Origin: Spirochaetia bacterium
GTDB taxonomy: Bacteria > Spirochaetota > Spirochaetia > Treponematales > Breznakiellaceae
Length of the DNA stretch: 36,561 nt
Direction of reading: 5' to 3'
NCBI GenBank assembly: GCA_026002265.1
Contig: BOBG01000009.1
Span: 1-36,561, forward strand
Shown here piece after piece: positions 7,557-15,053 of the stretch. The translations under genes and the position numbers were made by a program. How positions within the stretch are numbered: position 1 is the first letter of the stretch; each line of letters starts with the position of its first letter. The notes beneath the pieces were generated by a model. That model did no database searches. It worked only from the letters and a program-made list of their open reading frames with translations, and was not told the origin of the DNA.

Positions 7557-10307
7557 TCATTTTCCACCGGCCTTAAACCGCTTGAGACGCAGGGCATTGG
7601 TTAATACCGACACCGAAGAAAGGCTCATGGCGGCGGCGGCAAATATCGGATTGAGAAGCGGCCCGCCGAACAGATACAAAATACCTGCCGCAATGGGAAT
7701 ACCCACCACGTTATACCCAAAAGCCCAAAAGAGATTTTGCTTGATGTTGCGGATCGTCTTTTTGCTCAAATTGATGGCCGTGGGAACATCCATTAAATCG
7801 GAGCGCATTAACACGATGTCGGCACTTTCCATTGCCACGTCAGTTCCGCTTCCGATGGCGATGCCGATGTCCGCCTGTGCCAGTGCCGGAGCATCATTGA
7901 TACCGTCTCCTACCATTGCCACTTTGCGGCCTTCGTCCTGTAACTTTTTCACTTCGGCGGATTTGTCCTGGGGCAGCACTTCCGAAAGCACCCGGTCAAT
8001 GCCTACCTGTTTGGCGATAGCCGCGGCGGTTTTTTTGTTGTCTCCGGTAATCATGGCGACTTCAATCCCCATTTTGTGGAGGCTTTCAATAGCGGCTTTG
8101 CTCGATGGTTTTACCACATCAGCCACTGCCACAATGCCTGCAATCTTCCCATCCAGTGCGGCATACATGGGCGTTTTCCCTTCACCGGCCAGCCGGTCTG
8201 AATCAACTTCCAGTTCTGCAAGAGAGATACCGCGCTCGTCCATGAGTTTACGGTTCCCAATGAGTAGGGAGTAGGGGATAGGGAATGGGGTATGGGATAT
8301 GGGGTGTAGGGTGTGGGGATTAGGGTGTGGGGTGTGAGGAACGGGGTGTAGGGTGTGGGGATTAGGGTGTGGGGTGTGAGGAACGGGGTGTGGGGTGTAG
8401 GATGTGGGGTATGAGGAGTAGGGAGTAGGGTGTGGAGTGTGGGGTATAGAAATTTTTGCCTCAATGCCCAGTCCGGTGAGGGATTTGAATTCTTCTGTAG
8501 GGAGGAACGCAAGACCGCGCTGTTCCGCCTCTTGTACGATAGCCGAAGCAAGGGGATGCTCAGAACCTTTTTCGGCAGAAGCAACAATTTGAAGGAAGAG
8601 GTTTTCTGTTTCCCGCAGGGGGGGCGTTGCGGGGGGCACTCCTCCCGCAGAGGGGGTAGCGGAAGACCGCAATGCGGGCTGGAGCGAGGGGGAGACTTCC
8701 CCCAACACAATATCCGTAACCTTGGGCTTCCCTTCGGTGATGGTTCCGGTCTTGTCAAACACAATGATTTGTATCTTGTGCGCAGTTTCCAGAGCCTCGC
8801 CGCCTTTGATCAAAATGCCGTTTTCCGCACCCTTTCCGGTTCCCACCATGATCGCCGTGGGTGTTGCAAGGCCCAGGGCGCAGGGGCAGGCGATAACCAG
8901 TACGGAGATAAAAATGGTGAGGGAGAATTCGAGAACCGATTTTCCAGCGGGCAATGTTACAAGCCCTGCGGAGGCAGTTATGAACCACGCAATGCCGGCG
9001 ACGAGCGCAATGAGGCAGACAATAGGCACGAAGTAACCGGAAACGATGTCGGCTAACTGGGCGATGGGGGCTTTGGAACCCTGGGCATCTTCCACCAGCT
9101 TGATGATTTGCGCCAGAGCCGTATCGCTGCCGATTTTTTCAGCTTTGAACTGAATAACACCGTTGCTGTTAATCGTGGCGGCGAACACCTTGTCCCCGGC
9201 TTTTTTATCCACCGGCATACTTTCCCCGGTAAGCATGGACTCGTCAATGGCGGTACGCCCTTCGGTAACCACGCCGTCCACAGGGATTTTTGCGCCGGGC
9301 TTTACCACAATAATATCGCCGGGGATCACTTCATCAATGGGGATTTCCTTCTCAACACCATTTTCAATAATGATAGCCGTCTTGGGGGCAAGTCCCATGA
9401 GTTTTTTGATAGCTTCACTGGTGCGTCCCTTGGATACCGCCTCAAGAGATTTACCTAGCAGAATGAGGGCGATAATAACCCCGGCGGTTTCAAAGTATAG
9501 GGCATCTACCGCCCGGAAATTGCCCTGGGCGATTTGCCATATATTGTAGAGACTGTACAGCACTGCCGCCGATGTGCCGATGGCGATAAGGCTGTCCATA
9601 TTGGGGCTGCGGTGCAAAAGATTTTTGAAGCCAACTGTATAGAAGCGATAGCCAACCGCCACAATGGGAATAACCAGCACAAGTTCCGCCAGCCCGTAGA
9701 GCAGCGGAAAATTCATCGGGGCCAGGGCCTTGGGGAAAGGAAGGCTGAACAACTTGATCATGGGAACCATTGCGATATACAGAAGCGGCGCGGCGAATGA
9801 GACCGCCACGATGAACTTTCTCCAGAGGGTTTTTATTTCCCGCTCTTTCCGCAGCTTGTCCTCATCAACAGCCCCTTCTTTAGAAAAGTCGAGGGCTGTG
9901 TAACCCGCTTTTACGATTGCCTCCTTGATTGCCGAAATCCGCAGGGCCTGGGGATTGTAGACCACGGTGGCCTTTTCCGTGGCAAGGTTTACCGAAGCGG
10001 TTTCTATCCCTTCCAGCTTTTTAACGGCCTTTTCAACCCGCTGGGCGCAGGCGGCGCAGGTCATCCCGCCGATGGGGATTGTTACCGTGGAACCTTTAGG
10101 CCTGTCCAAAACCTGATACCCAACTTTCGTCACCGCTTCCTTGATACTCGTCAAGGTTTGGGTGTCGGCATATTCTACAAACAATTTTTCGCTGGCAAGA
10201 TTTACGGTTGCAGTCGTAACCCCTTCCAGTTTCTTCACCGTTTTTTCTATCCGGCCCGCGCAAGCCGCACAGGTCATGCCGCCAATGCTTAAGGTTTCGG
10301 TTTGCAT
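7557..10307 (-). CDS. copA: Copper-translocating P1B-type ATPase with two in-frame repeat insertions
   Basis: A 916-aa ATPase exporting Cu(I). Two N-terminal HMA domains each carry GGMTCAAC (near residues 8 and 78). Membrane helices follow, with the actuator motif TGES, the transmembrane metal site CPC ([13 protein letters not shown]), phosphorylation motif [11 protein letters not shown], nucleotide-domain HP motif SEHPLA, and hinge [16 protein letters not shown]. Two regions absent from normal CopA are inserted in the nucleotide-binding domain: a Pro-rich palindromic element (about residues 535-566) and a His/Pro/Thr-rich minisatellite product (about 620-682). The start at 10307 has AAGGAG 8 nt upstream; the five codons before it are not needed. 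The inserts lie in loops beside the ATP site, so activity may be kept but is not certain. Confidence 0.95.
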   Translation of the reverse strand: MQTETLSIGGMTCAACAGRIEKTVKKLEGVTTATVNLASEKLFVEYADTQTLTSIKEAVTKVGYQVLDRPKGSTVTIPIGGMTCAACAQRVEKAVKKLEGIETASVNLATEKATVVYNPQALRISAIKEAIVKAGYTALDFSKEGAVDEDKLRKEREIKTLWRKFIVAVSFAAPLLYIAMVPMIKLFSLPFPKALAPMNFPLLYGLAELVLVIPIVAVGYRFYTVGFKNLLHRSPNMDSLIAIGTSAAVLYSLYNIWQIAQGNFRAVDALYFETAGVIIALILLGKSLEAVSKGRTSEAIKKLMGLAPKTAIIIENGVEKEIPIDEVIPGDIIVVKPGAKIPVDGVVTEGRTAIDESMLTGESMPVDKKAGDKVFAATINSNGVIQFKAEKIGSDTALAQIIKLVEDAQGSKAPIAQLADIVSGYFVPIVCLIALVAGIAWFITASAGLVTLPAGKSVLEFSLTIFISVLVIACPCALGLATPTAIMVGTGKGAENGILIKGGEALETAHKIQIIVFDKTGTITEGKPKVTDIVLGEVSPSLQPALRSSATPSAGGVPPATPPLRETENLFLQIVASAEKGSEHPLASAIVQEAEQRGLAFLPTEEFKSLTGLGIEAKISIPHTPHPTPYSSYPTSYTPHPVPHTPHPNPHTLHPVPHTPHPNPHTLHPISHTPFPIPYSLLIGNRKLMDERGISLAELEVDSDRLAGEGKTPMYAALDGKIAGIVAVADVVKPSSKAAIESLHKMGIEVAMITGDNKKTAAAIAKQVGIDRVLSEVLPQDKSAEVKKLQDEGRKVAMVGDGINDAPALAQADIGIAIGSGTDVAMESADIVLMRSDLMDVPTAINLSKKTIRNIKQNLFWAFGYNVVGIPIAAGILYLFGGPLLNPIFAAAAMSLSSVSVLTNALRLKRFKAGGK
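8262..8448 (-). repeat. G-rich minisatellite inside copA
   Basis: About 187 bp made of short GGGGTGT/GGGTGT/ATTAGGG-like units on the + strand. Within it a 42-bp unit is perfectly duplicated (8301-8342 and 8343-8384). In copA it reads as an in-frame run built from PHTPHPNP and PHTLHP, inserted between GIEAKI and LLIGNRKLM, which are normally separated by a few residues. Because 42 is a multiple of three, unit gain or loss by slippage would keep the frame. The + strand has many G-runs able to form quadruplexes and is the template strand for copA transcription. Confidence 0.9.
8611..8703 (-). repeat. GC-rich palindromic element, copy A (in copA)
   Basis: In copA sense this begins GGGGGAAGTCTCCCCC (a self-complementary hairpin), then GCGGTCTTCCGC, then a GCGGG/CCCGC arm pair. 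It encodes a Pro/Ser-rich insert between the DKTG-proximal VTDIVLGEV and the HP-motif segment. The same order of hairpins recurs in the SafE fusion (12507-12584) and the histidine kinase (25315-25412), always in sense orientation and without breaking the frame. Confidence 0.85.
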
Positions 10308-10330
10308 GTTACACTCCTTCATTAATTCGT

Positions 10331-10357
10331 GGAAAAAATCACTTTGCGATTTTTTCC
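10331..10357 (-). promoter_or_regulatory. Hairpin between the DUF2318 gene and copA
   Basis: GGAAAAAATC (10331-10340) pairs perfectly with GATTTTTTCC (10348-10357) over a 7-nt loop. A second small arm pair, TGCG/CGCA, follows at 10360-10375. It lies just upstream of the copA ribosome binding site on the minus strand. It could be an intra-operon processing or attenuation element; no function is shown. Confidence 0.5.
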
Positions 10358-10379
10358 AATGCGGCTAGCTTCGCAGAAA

Positions 10380-10865
10380 CTAACCGCGCCTCCACCTTGC
10401 AAAGATGGATTTTGCTTCTTTCAAATAGTCTTTTGAAATGGTAATGGTATTAGCCGTTACCGTTTTATTTTGCGGGAAAATTGGCACCGGGTTACAACCG
10501 CCGCTTCGTACTTCTATCTGGCTCATACGGAAGCGGTTGCCGCAGTTCTGGCAGACAAGCACCGTCCCCTGCTGTTTGTAGAAGCCCCGGCCCGATCCGT
10601 AACAGACCTGACAGGTGTTAAAGGCCGTCCGGATTGTGCCGTCCGGGGCCTTTACCGCTAACACTTCAAGCCGGGTTCCTTCAATATCCACCGGATAGAA
10701 GATAGCGTTTTCCGTAACTTCGGAAATCTGGATAACCAGATCACGGTCGGCGATGGCGGGTTTTACGATGTTTTGTCCTGCCGTTTGTCCGAAAAGGGCG
10801 GAACCCATTATCAACAAGGCCGCCGTTAAAACCAATACTTTGTTTTTATTAAAACAATTTCTCAT
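10380..10865 (-). CDS. DUF2318-type exported Cys-rich protein
   Basis: A 161-aa protein with an N-terminal signal (LVLTAALLIMGSALFG) and a DUF2318-like core. FNTCQVCYGSGRGF and LVCQNCGNRF give two CxxC pairs, and SGGCNPVP gives a further Cys. This cysteine pattern is typical of the domain found in Fe-S or metal-binding membrane proteins with iron or copper transport. The ATG at 10865 has GGAGG 6 nt upstream and is preferred over the frame's earlier start. It stands between a 31-aa membrane protein and copA, so it is likely to handle copper outside the cytoplasm; that role is inferred. Confidence 0.82.
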   Translation of the reverse strand: MRNCFNKNKVLVLTAALLIMGSALFGQTAGQNIVKPAIADRDLVIQISEVTENAIFYPVDIEGTRLEVLAVKAPDGTIRTAFNTCQVCYGSGRGFYKQQGTVLVCQNCGNRFRMSQIEVRSGGCNPVPIFPQNKTVTANTITISKDYLKEAKSIFARWRRG

Positions 10866-10927
10866 TTTTTGCCTCCACAGCATTTATTTTCTGCGGTTAA
10901 TTACTAAACCGCTTGTTTCCAAAATGT

Positions 10928-11023
10928 TTAGCTCTTTTCCTTGTTCCGGCCCTGCAAAAGCAGAACCACGCCAATCAAAATCACCGGAACGATACAATGC
11001 CAATGGCTCAATAAAAAGTCCAT
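10928..11023 (-). CDS. 31-aa single-pass membrane protein of the copper cluster
   Basis: A short frame with a strong GGAGGG ribosome binding site 7 nt before its ATG. The product starts MDFLLSHWHC, continues as one hydrophobic helix (IVPVILIGVVLLLQ) and ends with a basic tail, GRNKEKS. His and Cys residues at the N-terminal membrane edge could contact metal. Small membrane proteins of this shape (DUF2933-like) are often found in copper clusters, though I cannot confirm the family. It is the first gene behind the copper-cluster promoter at 11047-11079. Confidence 0.7.
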   Translation of the reverse strand: MDFLLSHWHCIVPVILIGVVLLLQGRNKEKS

Positions 11024-11046
11024 ACTATAACCCTCCTTCAAATCAA

Positions 11047-11079
11047 ATAATACTGTGCGATTGTGTCAGCATTATGTTT
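11047..11079 (-). promoter_or_regulatory. Response-regulator box and promoter P2 of the copper cluster
   Basis: Direct repeats TTGTGTCA (11061-11068) and TTATGTTT (11072-11079) have an 11-bp period, the spacing of OmpR/PhoB-family tandem sites. On the transcribed minus strand, CTGACA is followed after exactly 11 nt by TATTAT (11047-11052) as -10. No normal -35 at 17 bp is present, as expected for an activated promoter. It serves the 31-aa gene, DUF2318 gene, copA, lipoprotein and copZ. The same layout occurs at 13111-13143 and 23408-23441. Confidence 0.75.
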
Positions 11080-11101
11080 TTTCATAACGCACAGATTTTT
11101 T

Positions 11102-13018
11102 TTACGCTTCAGCCCCTCCGCAACAACCACCAGCCTGGGCCACCGCTTCAAAATAAGCGTCAGGGTATATCATAGTTTCAAAATTTCCCACTTCCGCCTT
11201 GATTGCCTCTATGTCTATGTTGTTCAAGTCTTCTACCACTTTCACATAACCGTAAAACACATTGTCGCCAGTGGAAAAATCAAAATCATCTGTAGGCAAA
11301 AGCTGGATAACGTTGTCTCCTTGTTCTATCTCCAGTTCCGCGTAATAAGCCGGAAATATCAAGCTGCTGTTGCCTGGATCAAGGGAATTGTTGTTGATGG
11401 TCCATACGGTAGGAATGCCCTGCTGTAACACGATGATCGCCGGGTCTATACCTTCATCATGGAGGTTGATTGTTATGGTCTGATAACCTTCATCTCTAAT
11501 TTCAGCTAACGACACTTTGTCTGTGGGTATGGCTACCCCTGCCGGTGTTGGATTTAGGCTAGGTTCTCCTATATCAGCTATACTCTGCCCTTCTTCGACT
11601 ACGGTGATGGAACTGCGGATCATGCCCATCCAACAGGAGTAGGAAAATTTGCCGGTTTTCGTGGGGGTGAACTCAACAAGGTTTTCTCCGGGGCTAAAGC
11701 TATGTTCAATGCCATATTCCCGAACAATCATACGATTGTTACAACCGTTAATGCTGCCCTGGGGGGCGTTGATCGTCCACTTGACCGGAATACCTGCCTG
11801 TACCGTGATTGCAGGATAGCGCCCCCCGCTCAAAGTAGAATTGACAATTTGAACGCCATTTTCAATTACCGGTGCAAAGGCCCCATCTCCGCCTGTTTTT
11901 GAGGCGATGGGATTTATCGCGGCGACAGCCTTATCCACAAAATCGAAACTAAATCCCGAAAGCCCCCAGCCATAGGTGAACATAGTCATGCCCATTACCG
12001 TTACGAGAATTGCACCAACCTTCATCACCCGGTGGCTAAATTTTTTACTTAATACCGACCCCAAAGCTCCGATGCCGAACATGAGAGGAACCGTCCCCAT
12101 GCTAAAAAGGAACATAGAGATACCTCCGGCTATTGGGCTTCCGGTGGAAAGGGCGTAAAGCTGCATAGCTTGTAAGGGGCCGCAGGGCATTAGCCCATTG
12201 AGGAGGCCGATGATCAGGGGGTTTTTGTTTCCGGCCTTTTGCTCGTCGATCTTTTTTGCGAAGATTTTTGGCATACTCAGATTGAAGCGGCGAAGGAAGG
12301 TTCCCACAGCGCCTTGAAAAATACCCAGCATATTGATACCCATGATGACCATGAATACCCCGGCAGCTAACTGGACTATTCCCTGAAAGCGCCCCGATAT
12401 GGTAATTACCGATCCTAATGCTCCAACGATGATTCCCACGGTGGTATAAGAAATTACCCGCCCGGCGTTGTAAAGGACAGAGGGAAAGAGGACTGCCGGA
12501 TTAAACAGGGGTTTGGGGGTGGAACCCCCAGGAGAGGGGGTAGCGGAAACCCGCAGGGTTGGAGCGAGGGGGAGGCTTCCCCCTCCTAAAGTCTGAGAAA
12601 GGTTAATCCCTCCACACATGGCAATGCAGTGAACAGATGTGATAAGTCCGATAACAAACAGCATACCGTAACCCATACCGGCCTCAGCAAGCGGGAAAGC
12701 AGAGCTGATGGTACTAATCCCAAGACCCCGCAGCAGCACATAGAGGGAAAGTATTATGACCAATGTCCCGATGATCTCCGTTACCGGGGCTACGGCGTCC
12801 GGTACCGGTTCTTTCAGAACCGTATAGTCCAGTGTTTCAACCGCGGCTTTAATCTCGTTAAAGGTAACAACCGAAGGATTCCAGGTAACAGTGGCCGTTC
12901 CGGTGCTGTAATTGACTGTTGCGTCCTCCACCCCTACGGTGCTTTTCAGTTTTTTTTCAATCCGGTTCTGGCAGTTGACACAAGTCATTCCGCCAATATG
13001 GATTGTTTCAGTTTTCAT
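11102..13018 (-). CDS. HMA / sulfite-exporter-like (SafE) membrane / cupredoxin fusion protein
   Basis: A 638-aa protein. Residues about 1-70 are an HMA domain (GGMTCVNCQNRIEK). Residues about 85-390 form a SafE/DsbD-like membrane domain with SVHCIAMCGGI, YNAGRVISYT and GLLNGLMPCGPLQAMQLYA, the paired Cys/Pro motifs of this family. Then comes a cupredoxin domain with GCNNRM, YGIEHSF and YSCWMGMI as likely copper ligands (Cys, His, Met), and a second degenerate cupredoxin-like repeat; the tail ends GGCCGGAEA. A palindromic Pro-rich insert occupies about residues 145-171. The start at 13018 is 9 nt after GGGAG. The likely role is copper handling across the inner membrane; direction is not evident from sequence. 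Confidence 0.85.
   Translation of the reverse strand: MKTETIHIGGMTCVNCQNRIEKKLKSTVGVEDATVNYSTGTATVTWNPSVVTFNEIKAAVETLDYTVLKEPVPDAVAPVTEIIGTLVIILSLYVLLRGLGISTISSAFPLAEAGMGYGMLFVIGLITSVHCIAMCGGINLSQTLGGGSLPLAPTLRVSATPSPGGSTPKPLFNPAVLFPSVLYNAGRVISYTTVGIIVGALGSVITISGRFQGIVQLAAGVFMVIMGINMLGIFQGAVGTFLRRFNLSMPKIFAKKIDEQKAGNKNPLIIGLLNGLMPCGPLQAMQLYALSTGSPIAGGISMFLFSMGTVPLMFGIGALGSVLSKKFSHRVMKVGAILVTVMGMTMFTYGWGLSGFSFDFVDKAVAAINPIASKTGGDGAFAPVIENGVQIVNSTLSGGRYPAITVQAGIPVKWTINAPQGSINGCNNRMIVREYGIEHSFSPGENLVEFTPTKTGKFSYSCWMGMIRSSITVVEEGQSIADIGEPSLNPTPAGVAIPTDKVSLAEIRDEGYQTITINLHDEGIDPAIIVLQQGIPTVWTINNNSLDPGNSSLIFPAYYAELEIEQGDNVIQLLPTDDFDFSTGDNVFYGYVKVVEDLNNIDIEAIKAEVGNFETMIYPDAYFEAVAQAGGCCGGAEA
12507..12584 (-). 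repeat. GC-rich palindromic element, copy B (in the SafE fusion)
   Basis: In gene sense this reads GGGGGAAGCCTCCCCC, then CCTGCGGGTTTCCGC, then CTGGGGGTTCCACCCCC: the same succession of hairpins as copies A and C. It encodes a Pro/Ser/Gly-rich stretch between MCGGINLSQ and LFNPAVLFPSVLYNAGR, an extracytoplasmic or cytoplasmic loop between SafE helices. A few indels relative to copy A leave the gene frame intact. Confidence 0.85.
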
Positions 13019-13045
13019 AGCATACATCTCCCATAAAAAATAAGT

Positions 13046-13068
13046 GGAGTTTTCCGCAGGAAAACTCC
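13046..13068 (-). promoter_or_regulatory. Perfect hairpin in the leader of the SafE fusion gene
   Basis: GGAGTTTTCC and GGAAAACTCC form a 10-bp perfect stem around a GCA loop. It lies between promoter P1 (13111-13143) and the start codon at 13018, so it is in the 5' leader of the transcript. It may be an mRNA-stability or attenuation element; no riboswitch family is recognisable. Confidence 0.55.
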
Positions 13069-13110
13069 GAGGGCAAAAATACGAAGTAGTTCTGCTTGTT
13101 TTCCGCCTTA

Positions 13111-13143
13111 ACTATAACCGGTAATTGTGTCAGAATTATGTCG
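13111..13143 (-). promoter_or_regulatory. Response-regulator box and promoter P1 of the copper cluster
   Basis: Direct repeats TTGTGTCA (13125-13132) and TTATGTCG (13136-13143), period 11 bp. On the minus strand CTGACA is followed after exactly 11 nt by TATAGT (13111-13116) as -10. It is nearly the same sequence as the box at 11061-11079 (core TTGTGTCAGMATTATGT). It drives the SafE fusion gene and possibly reads on into the rest of the cluster. Confidence 0.75.
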
Positions 13144-13207
13144 ATTGAAAAAAATTATGGTTTTTTTGAATTTTTCTCTAAAAAACCGATGTCTTTTATA
13201 AGATCCC

Positions 13208-13236
13208 TTGCCGTAACCGCCCCCTGGTGATATAAT
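13208..13236 (+). promoter_or_regulatory. Sigma-70 type promoter of the left 165-aa gene
   Basis: TTGCCG (13208-13213), a 17-bp spacer and a consensus TATAAT (13231-13236). The ATG at 13268 follows after AAGGAG (13257-13262). Confidence 0.75.
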
Positions 13237-13267
13237 AGGCTATCTTTTCCTAAAACAAGGAGCCGTT

Positions 13268-13765
13268 ATGAAAGGCAATAAACATACGGAACCTATTCCC
13301 GAACAGGTTATAACCCAGGTACACACCCAGCTTAGCGCTATTTTGGACCAGTTACGGGATTACGTAACTCCCCTTACGCCGCAGGAACGCCACTCCCTGC
13401 TCAAAATGGGGGACAAAAGCCTTGCCTTTGTGAAAAAAGCCCACGATTACGCCGTGGACAACCCCAATCTGGTGCCCAGTTTTCTGGATATGGCCGACTT
13501 TGAGAAGGACTGGCAGGATGCCCACGGTCTCTGGAATATTCTCAATTTGGGGAAACAACTGGTGGAACTGCTGGACGATACCGTTATGTCTGCCGGAAGT
13601 GAAGCGTATCACGCCGCCCTTGCCGTTTACCATAACACCCAGGCAGCGGCAAAACAGGACGTTCCTGGGGCGAAGGCGGTCTACGAAGACCTGAAAACCC
13701 GCTTCCCCGGCGGGAAACGGCGGAACGGTTCCGGTGAAACGGATACCGGCACGGAAACAGAATAA
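13268..13765 (+). CDS. Conserved 165-aa protein of unknown function, left module copy
   Basis: A small helical, acidic protein with a basic tail. Recognisable conserved stretches are LTPQERHSLLKMGDKSLAFV, ELLDDTVMSAGSEAYHAALA and KQDVPGAKAVYEDLKTRFPG, followed by a Lys/Arg-rich and then Thr/Glu-rich C-terminus. I recall similar hypothetical proteins in Bacteroidetes and Spirochaetes, but no function. It is a clear paralogue of the gene at 28586-29083: the same length, the same motifs and the same position ahead of a 21-bp array and a type IIG enzyme. The promoter at 13208-13236 and AAGGAG support the start. Confidence 0.88.
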   Translation: MKGNKHTEPIPEQVITQVHTQLSAILDQLRDYVTPLTPQERHSLLKMGDKSLAFVKKAHDYAVDNPNLVPSFLDMADFEKDWQDAHGLWNILNLGKQLVELLDDTVMSAGSEAYHAALAVYHNTQAAAKQDVPGAKAVYEDLKTRFPGGKRRNGSGETDTGTETE

Positions 13766-13803
13766 GCCGCCGGACATGCTCAAAGCGTCTTAATAGAGGC
13801 TTT

Positions 13804-14062
13804 TTAGGTGTCATCAGATACTCGGAGAGTCTCAAGACATACTCGGAGTATCTCCGGACATTCCCGGAGAGCCTCGGGAGACTCTTTTTGAGTGTTTGCG
13901 GACGTTCTGAGAGTCTCAAGGCACGCTCGGAGAACATCGGGAGACTCCCGGAGAGTGTCGGAGGACTTTCTTTGAGTGTTCTGACACTCCCGGAGAGTAT
14001 CGGAAGACGCTCAAAAGGTGTCGAAGGACGCTTCGAAGGTGCTATCAGACACTCGAAGCATA
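13804..14062 (+). repeat. Degenerate 21-bp tandem array, left module
   Basis: About 12 units of 21 bp (a few of 19-23) with the core CTCCCGGAGAGT or CTCGGAGAGTCTC. Most units contain an internal inverted repeat (ACTC...GAGT). In the sense of the flanking genes one frame is open across the whole array and gives a seven-residue periodicity (SESLKT, SEYLRT, PESLGR, PESVGG and similar). No ATG with a ribosome binding site leads into that frame, so translation is uncertain. Spacers are not unique and repeats are not exact, so this is not a CRISPR array. Confidence 0.85.
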
Positions 14063-14072
14063 TAAAAAGAGC

Positions 14073-14094
14073 CTTGGTGTATAAGAAAGTATAC
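14073..14094 (+). promoter_or_regulatory. Conserved inverted-repeat element before the type IIG gene, left copy
   Basis: CTTGGTGTATAAGAAAG runs into TATAC, with GTATA and TATAC as arms. The same element, CTTGGTGTATAAAAAAA into TATAC, lies at the matching place in the right module (28280-28301). It is the only non-coding stretch besides the array conserved between the two modules, so a promoter or operator role for the restriction gene is likely. Confidence 0.55.
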
Positions 14095-14134
14095 ATTAAG
14101 GGCCAAAAAATATGGCAAAGAAGGAGACTGACCA

Positions 14135-14859
14135 ATGGCTAACTACAGCGGCATACAAAAAGAAGAAACCCTCAAAAGTCTTGTCCATCAGGACTACTTT
14201 CCCAAATATGGCTATGAGCCAAATATAGATAACATTGATTTTGTAATCACCGATAGTAAAGCCCGAGGCGACTTTTTCAGCGATGGCCCCGGCAGTTCAC
14301 GCCATTATTTATGGGCAGAAGCTAAAAAGGGAACCCATGATGTTTTTGATATGTTTACCCAGCTCATTCTTACTTGTAAAAAGACCTACGAAAAAGGTGA
14401 ACATTTAGCGCCGCCATGGCTTGGTGTTTTTGACGAAGGGCGGATAAGTTTTGTCGCAACCCATGATATGCTTCCCATTTTTACCGTTACCGATTTTAAC
14501 TGGAACATAGCGCCCAGCAATCACGAAACAGAGGATTTTCAAAAAGCAAAGGAGAAGGTAAAAAACCTAATCGGTGCAAAAATAGTTATCTATAACTTTG
14601 GTGCCGATGACAAGGACATTAAGGAATTTATCAAAACCCACTTCACCACAGACGGCGCCGCTTCCATCAAAAGCCCCATCACCAAAGATAATTTTGTACA
14701 AATTTTTATCAAATGGGTAAAAGAAGTAAAACCATTTATCAATATATCAAAAACGGAATGGACGGAGTTCAAACAAAAGGGCATCCTTGATTGCGATTTT
14801 TACCGTGCTGATGTCATGAGTTTAGATGGAAATACCATAACAGAAAAATTAAAAATTAT
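14135..14859 (+). pseudogene. 5' part of a type IIG restriction-modification gene, split by an IS66-type element
   Basis: The first 241 codons of an Eco57I/BpuSI-like enzyme. IDNIDFVITD followed by YLWAEAKKG fits a PD-(D/E)xK endonuclease core (Asp, then Glu-Ala-Lys). It matches residue for residue the N-terminus of the intact paralogue at 25790-28186. The frame runs into the inserted element and stops at 14917 after 19 foreign codons. Joining 14859 to 18227, which keeps one 8-bp duplication, restores a continuous 802-codon frame against 798 in the paralogue. The nuclease fragment may still be translated (AAGGAG before ATG 14135), but without methyltransferase or specificity regions. Confidence 0.9.
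14852..14859. repeat. Left 8-bp target-site duplication (AAAATTAT)
   Basis: Identical to 18219-18226 on the other side of the element. An 8-bp duplication is the norm for IS66-family transposition. Confidence 0.88.
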
Positions 14860-15053
14860 GTATCCGTTTACCGCGTTGTCCCCACCTGTCTGTTACCGGG
14901 CACGCACTGGCGGGTAGCATTACCTCAAATGGACCGAGGTAGACTGAAGGATATTTTTTCTCTTACCTCCTTTTCCATATCTTGGTCAGCTAGTCAAGCG
15001 ACTTCGTGTCGCACTCCTACAGCCTTGTTATGTGCCGTAACCCCCATTTACAA

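Noticed and set aside
8111..8764. Long alternative frame through the copA minisatellite
   Set aside because: It is an out-of-frame shadow of copA kept open by the low-complexity repeat; copA motifs on both sides are in the main frame.
13804..14062. Possible CRISPR array
   Set aside because: Units are contiguous 21-bp degenerate repeats without unique spacers, and no cas genes are present. The same holds for 28316-28560.
13584..14135. Minus-strand frame through the left array
   Set aside because: It overlaps the 165-aa gene antisense, has no ribosome binding site, and its repeats arise only because the 21-bp units are palindromic.
14998..15012. attC or group II intron boundary at the GCGAC/GTCGC hairpin near GTTATGTGC
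   Set aside because: The hairpin is short, the arms around it do not pair convincingly, and no intron-encoded protein or conserved intron domains are seen. It lies inside the IS66-type element.
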